From: Amylibacter sp.
GTDB taxonomy: Bacteria; Pseudomonadota; Alphaproteobacteria; Rhodobacterales; Rhodobacteraceae
Assembly: GCA_027083485.1 (NCBI GenBank)
Contig: JALWOO010000706.1
Location: forward strand, 1 to 13,345
Direction: 5' to 3'
Length of the DNA stretch: 13,345 nucleotides
Both the position numbers and the translations under genes were made by a program. Positions 7,639-13,345 of the stretch are shown here, one piece after another. The notes below the pieces were generated by a model. That model saw only the letters and a list, made by a program, of their open reading frames with translations. It was not told the origin of the DNA and ran no database searches. Numbering within the stretch: position 1 is the stretch's first letter; every line of letters starts with the position of its first letter.

Positions 7639-8574
7639 ATGCATATACCCTTTATCGGTTTTGACGAAATGGATTCCCTGCTGGATTGGCAGGGCGTAAC
7701 GGACGCTATGCTCGCCGGTCACCGGCTGGCCGCGCCCAGCATCTCGGATGGATTCGCCTATCGCGGCGACGATACACTGTTGTCTCGGGCGGCGTGGATT
7801 GATGGCCTAGGTGTGGCGGTCAAAAGCGCCACCATCGTGCCGTCAAATGTGGCCAAGGGCCTGCCGATGATCCACGGCGGAGTGATGGTTTTTGCAGATG
7901 ATACCGGCGTGCTGGAAGCGGTGATTGATTTCCATTTGGTGACGAAATGGAAAACCGCAGGGGATAGCCTGCTCGGGGCCAAGCTGTTGGCCCGCAAAGA
8001 TATTAAGAAAGTGCTGATTGTCGGGGCCGGCACGGTCGGAGCCAATCTGGTAGCGGCCTATGGTTCTGCTTTTGACGGGTTGCAATTCAGCGTCTGGAAC
8101 CGGACAGCGGCAAAGGCCGTGAATTTTGCGAAATCCCTGCAAGCGGATTACGATATTTCGGCTGTTAGTGATCTGCCCGCTGCTGTGGCGGCTGCGGATG
8201 TGGTTTGTGGTGCAACCATGTCCACGGATCCGGTTGTGCAGGGTGAATGGTTACAGGCAGGTCAGCATATTGACCTGATCGGTGCCTATCGCCCTGATAT
8301 GCGAGAGGCTGACGACACCGCCCTGACCCGCTCTCGGATTTTTGTTGATAGCCGTGAAACCACGCTGGATCACATTGGCGAGCTGAAAATTCCGCTCGAA
8401 AACGGGGTGATTACCCGTGATGATGTGCAGGGTGATCTTTATGATCTGGCTCAGGGCAACGCCGGACGGCAGGCAGACAGCGACATCACCCTGTTTAAAA
8501 ATGGCGGCGGTGCGCATCTGGATCTGATGACCGCAAAATACATCTTGCAAAAATGGAAGACCCTAAATCCATGA
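7639..8574 (+). CDS. Ornithine cyclodeaminase / mu-crystallin family dehydrogenase
   Basis: This 311-residue NAD(P)-dependent enzyme belongs to the family containing ornithine cyclodeaminase, alanine dehydrogenase-like enzymes and pyrroline-2-carboxylate reductase. Residues 1-120 form the substrate and dimerisation region with Lys62 in VAVKSATIVP and GLPMIHGGVMVF. The segment VTKWKTAGDSLLGAK (101-115) corresponds to the family's substrate-carboxylate-binding helix, where a Lys replaces the Arg I would expect in classical ornithine cyclodeaminase. The Rossmann motif is VGAGTVGANL at 128-137, followed by VWNRT (152-156). DLIGAYRPDMREAD (212-225) is the conserved catalytic-face block. I would not call it a true ornithine cyclodeaminase from sequence; a ketimine or pyrroline reductase is equally possible. 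The start directly follows the HAD stop, with GGAG at 7626-7629 nine bases upstream. The stop overlaps the next ATG. Confidence 0.88.
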   Translation: MHIPFIGFDEMDSLLDWQGVTDAMLAGHRLAAPSISDGFAYRGDDTLLSRAAWIDGLGVAVKSATIVPSNVAKGLPMIHGGVMVFADDTGVLEAVIDFHLVTKWKTAGDSLLGAKLLARKDIKKVLIVGAGTVGANLVAAYGSAFDGLQFSVWNRTAAKAVNFAKSLQADYDISAVSDLPAAVAAADVVCGATMSTDPVVQGEWLQAGQHIDLIGAYRPDMREADDTALTRSRIFVDSRETTLDHIGELKIPLENGVITRDDVQGDLYDLAQGNAGRQADSDITLFKNGGGAHLDLMTAKYILQKWKTLNP

Positions 8575-9437
8575 ATATGCTGCGTGAATACACAAGGGAG
8601 AAGGGCGGTTTTGCCGACTTGTCCAATGGCCGCATATTCTATCAATGGCACGGACCTGCTAAGGGGCCGGTTCTGGTTCTGGTGCATGGGCTAAGCACGC
8701 CCGGCTTTGTCTGGCGCGATATGCTGTCGGAACTGGTGCAAGCGGGATATCGGGTGCTGACTTTTGACCATTTCGGGCGCGGGTTTTCCGAATATCCGGG
8801 GCAGGCGCAGACCAGCGATTTTTTCGTCAAGGAACTGGATGAACTGCTGGAGGTTCTGGGGGTTCAGGATCCGGTTACCTTGCTCGGCTATTCCATGGGC
8901 GGCGGTATTGTTGCCAGCTTTGCGGCTTTGCAGCCTGATCGCATTGGCCGTTTGATCCTGTTGGCTCCGGTCGGGTTGCGCAGCAATCTGGGTGGTTTTT
9001 TCACTACGCTGTTGTTGATACCGGTTGTCGGGGATGTGTTGATGGGGCTGTTTGGCCCAAGCCGTTTTCGCAAAGGGTTGCGGATGTCGGCCGGAGAAGA
9101 AAACGTAGCCCCCGAGATGATCGACATGCAAATCGCCGAAACCCGCCAGCCGGCCTTTGCCGGGGCGGTGCTCAGCAGTTTGCGCCATGTGATTCGCACG
9201 GATTTGCGTCCGGCACATGAAAAACTGGCCAGAGCCGGGGTGCCGATACTGGCAATATTCGGGGAAAAGGACACGGTGATCCCGATTGCCAGCGCCGAAA
9301 TCCTGCGCCAGCGTATCCCGCAAGCGCAGATTGTTGTTGTACCGGAGGCCGGCCATGGCCTTGCCTATACCCACGCCGATCAGGTGAGTGGCTTGGTGCT
9401 GGAATTTATCCGGCCAGAGCCATTCGAACGAGCCTGA
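8571..9437 (+). CDS. Alpha/beta hydrolase
   Basis: This 288-residue hydrolase has the typical triad of the alpha/beta-hydrolase fold. The oxyanion region is LVHGLSTPGFVW (37-48), the nucleophile is Ser108 in LLGYSMGGG, the acid is Asp234 in GEKDTVIP and the base is His262 in PEAGHGLAY. The block FDHFGRGFSEYP (65-76) is common to this family, and a hydrophobic cap segment (GGFFTTLLLIPVVGDVLMGL, about 141-160) lies between strands. This could form a substrate lid or lipid-facing surface. The ATG at 8571 overlaps the preceding stop as ATGA and has GGAAGA about 10 bases upstream. An in-frame ATG at 8553 would extend it by six residues and one at 8577 would shorten it by two. It closes the five-gene operon; its last 32 bases overlap the end of a minus-strand gene. 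The substrate cannot be inferred; esterase or C-C hydrolase activity are both possible. Confidence 0.92.
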   Translation: MNMLREYTREKGGFADLSNGRIFYQWHGPAKGPVLVLVHGLSTPGFVWRDMLSELVQAGYRVLTFDHFGRGFSEYPGQAQTSDFFVKELDELLEVLGVQDPVTLLGYSMGGGIVASFAALQPDRIGRLILLAPVGLRSNLGGFFTTLLLIPVVGDVLMGLFGPSRFRKGLRMSAGEENVAPEMIDMQIAETRQPAFAGAVLSSLRHVIRTDLRPAHEKLARAGVPILAIFGEKDTVIPIASAEILRQRIPQAQIVVVPEAGHGLAYTHADQVSGLVLEFIRPEPFERA

Positions 9438-9624
9438 TTGCCAGTAAGACCGGCAAGGAGGCATGCATCAGCAGGTCGAAAATATCGATAGGTTTGGTCA
9501 AGGTGCCCTGAAACAGCATCCGCAGTTTTTCCACCAGATGCGGCTCGGGAAAAAACGGGGCCAGACCCAGCGCGAGCGCGCCAATGATCAGGGTGGGCAG
9601 GGGGAGGTTGTCGATGAATTCCAT
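9406..9624 (-). CDS. Small membrane protein of 72 residues (conserved, often labelled RND transporter-like)
   Basis: This is a 72-residue protein with two hydrophobic segments, about 8-26 (LPTLIIGALALGLAPF) and 51-68 (LMHASLPVLLAIRLV). They are joined by a polar stretch with PEPHLVEKLRML and KPIDIFDLLMH. I recall this PEPH-EKLRML and PIDIFDL pattern from short conserved proteins in many proteobacteria that databases call RND transporter or hypothetical, without demonstrated function. The ATG at 9622-9624 has AGGA (minus strand, 9633-9636) eight bases upstream, inside the palindrome CAGGATCCTG (9628-9637). The same frame is open further upstream to 9981, but that stretch lies antisense-frame within trxA and is not coding. 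It sits after the trxA terminator on the same strand, with no clear promoter of its own, and ends tail-to-tail inside the plus-strand hydrolase gene. Confidence 0.75.
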   Translation of the reverse strand: MEFIDNLPLPTLIIGALALGLAPFFPEPHLVEKLRMLFQGTLTKPIDIFDLLMHASLPVLLAIRLVRMALAG

Positions 9625-9678
9625 TTTCAGGATCCTGTCTGGTTGTTTGGTCACAAGAGGCCAAAAGGAAGAAAGCAA

Positions 9679-9702
9679 AAAGGGCGACAGTTGCCGCCCT
9701 TT
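9679..9702 (-). terminator. Rho-independent terminator after trxA
   Basis: The arms AAAGGGCG (9679-9686) and CGCCCTTT (9695-9702) pair perfectly over 8 bp with an 8-base loop. Read on the minus strand the hairpin is followed by a T-rich tail (TTTTTGCTTTC). It starts 22 bases after the trxA stop codon, as expected for the end of that transcript. Confidence 0.85.
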
Positions 9703-9724
9703 GAAAAAATCCGCGTAAGCAGCT

Positions 9725-10045
9725 TTAGATGCTGTCGTTGATCCAACCAGACAACACAGCCTTTGGCGCAGCGCCTGTTTTATTGGAAACAACTTTCCCG
9801 CCCTTGAACAGGAACAGCGCCGGAATGCCGCGAACGCCCATCTGGGCCGGTGTATTCGGATTTTCGTCCACATTGACCTTGGCGATTTTGACTTTGCCTT
9901 CGAGTTCGGCAGACAGCTCTTCCAATGCTGGGCCGATCTGTTTGCAAGGGCCACACCATTCAGCCCAGAAATCCACCACAACAGGGATGTCTGAATTGAT
10001 TACTTCGGCTTCAAAGGTGGCGTCGGTCACGGCTACGGTTGCCAT
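9725..10045 (-). CDS. trxA: Thioredoxin
   Basis: This 106-residue cytoplasmic dithiol-disulfide reductant donates electrons to ribonucleotide reductase, peroxiredoxins and methionine sulfoxide reductase. The fold markers are complete: [18 protein letters not shown] with redox cysteines Cys31 and Cys34, the buried Asp25, KVNVDENP (56-63) and the cis-proline in [10 protein letters not shown] near residue 75. There is no signal peptide, so it is the cytosolic form. The start at 10043-10045 is preceded by TAGGAGAG (minus strand), an excellent ribosome-binding site five bases away. It lies 60 bases downstream of addA on the same strand, an arrangement I associate with Rhodobacterales genomes. A candidate promoter overlaps the addA stop codon and a terminator follows trxA, so trxA probably has its own transcript in addition to addA read-through. 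Confidence 0.97.
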   Translation of the reverse strand: MATVAVTDATFEAEVINSDIPVVVDFWAEWCGPCKQIGPALEELSAELEGKVKIAKVNVDENPNTPAQMGVRGIPALFLFKGGKVVSNKTGAAPKAVLSGWINDSI

Positions 10046-10050
10046 TTTAC

Positions 10051-10056
10051 TCTCCT
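10051..10056 (-). promoter_or_regulatory. Ribosome-binding site of trxA
   Basis: AGGAGA on the minus strand lies six bases before the ATG. It is a near-perfect Shine-Dalgarno sequence and consistent with high expression of thioredoxin. Confidence 0.8.
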
Positions 10057-10080
10057 ACATAGGAAATTTCAGTTGCCTGT

Positions 10081-10109
10081 AACCTAATTATCCAAGGTCA
10101 AAGGGTCAA
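10081..10109 (-). promoter_or_regulatory. Candidate trxA promoter overlapping the addA stop
   Basis: Minus-strand TTGACC (10104-10109, containing the TGA stop of addA) is followed after 17 bases by TAGGTT (10081-10086). This would place the start of transcription about 30 bases before the trxA ATG. A second TTGACC copy lies at 10096-10101. The -10 match is weak, so confidence is limited. Confidence 0.3.
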
Positions 10110-13100
10110 GGCGAACTCATGCTTTGTAAGGCAGTTCTCGCCAAATCAACAGGGATCGGCATCAGCTCTGCTTTGAAGGTCCACAGAATGGCCAGTTCTA
10201 TTTCCTTGTCCGGATATATTTGCCGCAGTGCGGATTCATAGGCCCCCATTTGCCGCAAAATGCCAAGCGGCGTGTCTTGTGCGGTGTCTGGTATGATGCG
10301 ATTTGTTTTAAAGTCGATTGCCAAGACACTGTTTTCCTTAACGATCAAACGATCAATAATTCCGTCGATTTGCCGGTCTGCCAGTTCCGGCAAAAAAGCC
10401 GTGACGCCAACCTCTGCAAGGCTATCTGGCGCAAAAACTGGTGCAAGTTCCGGCCTATTCAAAAGCAGGGATACCTCTGCCAGAACCTGCGGCAATTCGT
10501 CTGGATGCAAAGGCGTACAATCGCCTGTCAAAAGCGCCTCGGCTTGGGCTTGCCGGTTTTCGGGGGGGATCGTGGGCAGGTGTTCCAACAGCTTGTGAAC
10601 CTGACGCCCGCGGCGCATTGCGTCTGCTTCCCTTACGTGGTCGCCATCCCCGAACAGGGCCTTGGCACCGTCAAATTTGGAGGGGGACAAAGGCTGCAAA
10701 GGCCGTGCGACGGGTTGCGCCGCTGTGTGAACCCAATCCGGGGTGATTGTTTTTTCGGGGGGGCGGGATTCCTTCTTAGTTGCCGTATCTTCGGACCAAT
10801 TCAGCAGGAGGGATTTCTCCCCGTCCATCAGTGGTGAATCGGTTTCCTGAATGGCAAGCGGCTCCATGCCCTGACGGATCAGATCATACCAGCTTTCGCC
10901 CTCTTTGCCCTCTGTTCCGGCCCCGCAAACCACAAGCCAGCTTTCTGCGCGGGTGATCGCCACATAGAGCAGGCGCATACGCTCTTGCTGCTCGAATTCC
11001 TTGCGTTTTTCCATGGCCTGCAATTGTGCTTCGGTGGCGTTTGACTGGTCTACTTTCCACACCGGAGAGCCGTCTTCCAGCACAACAATTTGATCGCGAT
11101 CACGATACTGGCGTTTTGCGGTATCCGGTAAAATTACCACGGGGGATTCAAGACCCTTGGCCCCGTGAACTGTCATAACCCGAACCTGATCCGCATCCGG
11201 TGCCATCTCGCGTTTGATTTCCACATTTCCGGATTCAAACCAATGCAGGAAACCGGCGAGCGTTGGCACATCCACATGTTCATAGCTCAGCGCCTGAGTC
11301 AGCAATTCATTGATGCCGTCCTCTACTTCGGCCCCCAATCGCGCGCGTAAATTCTCTCGTCCCTTGAATTCGGTAAGGATCATTTCAATAAGCTCATAGG
11401 GGCGCAAAAAATCAGCCTGTTTCAGAATTTTGCGAAGAGACATTAAAGTAGTGGAAGTGTCTTCTTGCGTTGTGCGCAACTGCTGCCAAAGAGAGCCTTT
11501 GCGCCCATAGGCCAAGCGGAACAACTGGTCCTCGGACCAGCCGAAAATAGGCGAGCGCAGGGCTTCTGCCAGAGAAAGATCATCCTCGGGAAGATCGGCA
11601 AACTTCAAAAGTGACAGAATATCCCGCACCGCCAATTCCTGCCCTACGTCCAGACGATCGGCACCGGCAACGGCTACATTCCGGGTCTTCAGGGCCTTGA
11701 TGATGGCGTGGAATAACGGCCCACGGGTTTGCACCAAAATCAGGATATCACCGGCAGTGATGCTGCGTTCGGGGTTACTGCCGGGCAACACCATATTGGT
11801 ACCAACCACATGTTCGATCCAGTCCGCCACCTGATTGGCAAGTATGGTTCGCGGATCATTCGGGCTGGGCAAATCAACGGGTTCAAACCAGGGCAGTTCA
11901 TCCTTGGTTTGCTCGGCCTCGATAAAAGGCCAGAGGTCAACACGACCGGGTTTATCCATGAAAAAGGCGCGATGGCGGATATCACCTTCAAGGCCGCGGC
12001 CTGCGTCGCCTTCAAACACGCGGTCTACAAGGCTCAAAATGGTGTTGGATGAACGAAAAGAATACAGCAAATCCTGCCGTTCCAGACGCTTTGAAACCTG
12101 GGTGTAACGTTCGGAAAAACGGTCGCGCATTTTGGAAAACTCGGCGGGATCGGCCCCTTGAAAGGAGTAGATCGACTGTTTCTCGTCGCCGACAACAAAC
12201 AAGGTCCGTTCGGCCTCGCTTGCGCCTTGGCCGCTGGTGAATTCATCGGCAAGCTGGCTCACCACGGCCCATTGTGCGGGGCTAGTGTCTTGGGCTTCGT
12301 CCACCAGAATATGGTCAATACCGCCGTCCAGTTTATACAAAACCCACTGGGCAGAGGCCGAATCCTCGAGCAGTGATCCGGCTTTGGCAATCAGATCGTC
12401 AAAATCGAGCTTGCCTGTCAGTGCCTTGCGCCGGTCATATTCGTGCAAAAATGCCCGGCTGAAATCTGCTAACGCCGTGGCGCGTGCGAAGGAAAGTATA
12501 CCGACCCTTTTGCTGCGGGTAGCCTCTATCAATTGTGTAAATCCGGCCAAATCCGCACAAAGCGCCGGATGGGCGTTTTGCAATTTCTTGGTCATAACGC
12601 CTTGCCCTTTGGCAACGTTTTTTCTGCCAAGTTTTTTGCTATTCGCAATCAGGCAAACACCCTCAAGGATTTTCAAAACCTCGTTCGGGTTGCTCTGGGC
12701 CAATGCGGCGGCCAGCTTGTTGGCGTTTTTAACATCTGTGACGCTTCCGGTGTTCAAGACATCCACCGCCTGTTGCAGCATCGCCCTGTTTGCAGGTGTC
12801 ATCACCGAATCCAGAAGCGTGGTCAGGCTGTCTTCTGGTGAAACACCAAAAACATCGGCAACAACGGGCTGATAAACGGATTTACGTTTGGATACAATTT
12901 CCCGCAGCAAAACATCCGGCTCTGTCCCGCCAATATATTGCGCCAATGCGTCCACCTCGGCGGTGGCTTTGCGATCTGCCAGCTCTTCCAGCACCTCCTC
13001 GCGGAGCATCTTGGCCTGACGTTCTTCCATGACCTCGAAAACAGGCGAAACCCCTGCTTCCAGCGGGAAACGCCGCAGCAGTTTATCGCAAAAGGAATGG

Positions 13101-13345
13101 ATGGTCTGGATTTTCAACCCGCCGGGCGTTTCCAGCGCATTGGCAAACAAGGTGCGCGCCAGCCGCAGGTTTTCACTGCCCAGCGCTGCGGGTGCCTCGC
13201 CCAATTCCTCGAGCGCCTGGCGCAAGGCATCTTCGGGCATCATTGCCCATTTGCCCAGCCGTTCAAACAGCCGGTTTTGCATCTCTGCGGCGGCGGCTTT
13301 GGTGTAGGTCAGACACAGAATTTTTTGCGGGTTGGTTCCGTTCAG
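10106..13345 (-). CDS. addA: Double-strand break repair helicase-nuclease AddA, N-terminus off the right edge
   Basis: This is a RecB-like helicase and nuclease subunit of AddAB, which resects double-strand DNA ends and loads RecA for recombination. About 1079 residues are visible; the frame is open to the edge, so the N-terminus with the Walker A motif is missing. The first visible residues carry motif Ia (LTYTKAAAAEM, 13278-13309). Next come QTIHSFCDKLLRRFP, KLDFDDLI, motif II ILVDEAQDTSPAQW, motif III FVVGDEKQSIYSFQGADP, motif IV YSFRSS, motif V MTVHGAKGLESPVVILPDT and motif VI LLYVAITRAESWL. The C-terminal RecB-type nuclease is intact: RGRQVHKLLEHL, IIDRLIV, LAIDFKTNR with the D-x-K pair about 70 residues from the end, and RQMGAYESAL. 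Its partner addB is expected immediately beyond the right edge. trxA follows 60 bases downstream. No internal stop or frameshift was seen. Confidence 0.97.
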   Translation of the reverse strand: MNGTNPQKILCLTYTKAAAAEMQNRLFERLGKWAMMPEDALRQALEELGEAPAALGSENLRLARTLFANALETPGGLKIQTIHSFCDKLLRRFPLEAGVSPVFEVMEERQAKMLREEVLEELADRKATAEVDALAQYIGGTEPDVLLREIVSKRKSVYQPVVADVFGVSPEDSLTTLLDSVMTPANRAMLQQAVDVLNTGSVTDVKNANKLAAALAQSNPNEVLKILEGVCLIANSKKLGRKNVAKGQGVMTKKLQNAHPALCADLAGFTQLIEATRSKRVGILSFARATALADFSRAFLHEYDRRKALTGKLDFDDLIAKAGSLLEDSASAQWVLYKLDGGIDHILVDEAQDTSPAQWAVVSQLADEFTSGQGASEAERTLFVVGDEKQSIYSFQGADPAEFSKMRDRFSERYTQVSKRLERQDLLYSFRSSNTILSLVDRVFEGDAGRGLEGDIRHRAFFMDKPGRVDLWPFIEAEQTKDELPWFEPVDLPSPNDPRTILANQVADWIEHVVGTNMVLPGSNPERSITAGDILILVQTRGPLFHAIIKALKTRNVAVAGADRLDVGQELAVRDILSLLKFADLPEDDLSLAEALRSPIFGWSEDQLFRLAYGRKGSLWQQLRTTQEDTSTTLMSLRKILKQADFLRPYELIEMILTEFKGRENLRARLGAEVEDGINELLTQALSYEHVDVPTLAGFLHWFESGNVEIKREMAPDADQVRVMTVHGAKGLESPVVILPDTAKRQYRDRDQIVVLEDGSPVWKVDQSNATEAQLQAMEKRKEFEQQERMRLLYVAITRAESWLVVCGAGTEGKEGESWYDLIRQGMEPLAIQETDSPLMDGEKSLLLNWSEDTATKKESRPPEKTITPDWVHTAAQPVARPLQPLSPSKFDGAKALFGDGDHVREADAMRRGRQVHKLLEHLPTIPPENRQAQAEALLTGDCTPLHPDELPQVLAEVSLLLNRPELAPVFAPDSLAEVGVTAFLPELADRQIDGIIDRLIVKENSVLAIDFKTNRIIPDTAQDTPLGILRQMGAYESALRQIYPDKEIELAILWTFKAELMPIPVDLARTALQSMSSP

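Noticed and set aside
9438..9456. Hairpin TTGCC / GGCAA just after the alpha/beta hydrolase stop
   Set aside because: The stem is only 5 bp with a 9-base loop and no T-run, and it lies within the small minus-strand gene, so it is not a credible terminator.
9625..9981. Upstream extension of the small membrane-protein frame
   Set aside because: It lies in the wrong frame within trxA and crosses the terminator hairpin; the ATG at 9622-9624 has its own ribosome-binding site.
1..13345. Search for CRISPR arrays, insertion sequences, tRNA genes, toxin-antitoxin or defence genes
   Set aside because: No spaced direct repeats, transposase motifs, tRNA-like cloverleaf or toxin/antitoxin pair was seen. 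AddA is a housekeeping repair enzyme rather than a dedicated defence system.

Overview
The window looks like chromosomal DNA from an alphaproteobacterium, most likely a marine Rhodobacterales (Roseobacter-type) species. This is judged from the style of the proteins, the addA-trxA arrangement, and the fused peptide-ABC ATPase followed by its binding protein. It is an estimate, not a database result. Base composition looks moderately GC-rich and even throughout. I see no insertion sequence, phage gene, tRNA, rRNA, CRISPR array or other sign of recent transfer.

Layout, left to right. (1) Positions 2-3129, minus strand: an oligopeptide-type ABC uptake operon. A fused two-domain ATPase comes first, then a secreted solute-binding protein whose C-terminus lies off the left edge. 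(2) Positions 3230-5528, minus strand: a two-gene sugar-nucleotide unit, made of a UDP-glucuronate 4-epimerase-like protein followed by a TviB-type UDP-sugar 6-dehydrogenase. Together they should supply a uronic-acid sugar nucleotide for surface polysaccharide. (3) Positions 5718-9437, plus strand: a compact five-gene operon of S-formylglutathione hydrolase, a YaiI/UPF0178 protein, a HAD phosphatase, an ornithine-cyclodeaminase-family dehydrogenase and an alpha/beta hydrolase. Every junction overlaps or abuts. (4) Positions 9406-13345, minus strand: AddA helicase-nuclease (N-terminus off the right edge), then thioredoxin, a rho-independent terminator, and a 72-residue membrane protein whose end overlaps the end of the plus-strand operon.

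The window is almost fully coding. The only gaps are 3130-3229, 5529-5717, 9625-9724 and 10046-10105. Together they hold candidate promoters and one clear terminator. No gap exceeds 300 bases.

Nothing here amounts to a clearly new defence, mobile or biosynthetic system; most genes are housekeeping. The points most worth a second look are the mixed dehydrogenase/epimerase pairing, the five-gene coupled operon that carries S-formylglutathione hydrolase without its usual dehydrogenase, the small membrane protein after the trxA terminator, and a strong intragenic hairpin in the ABC ATPase gene.
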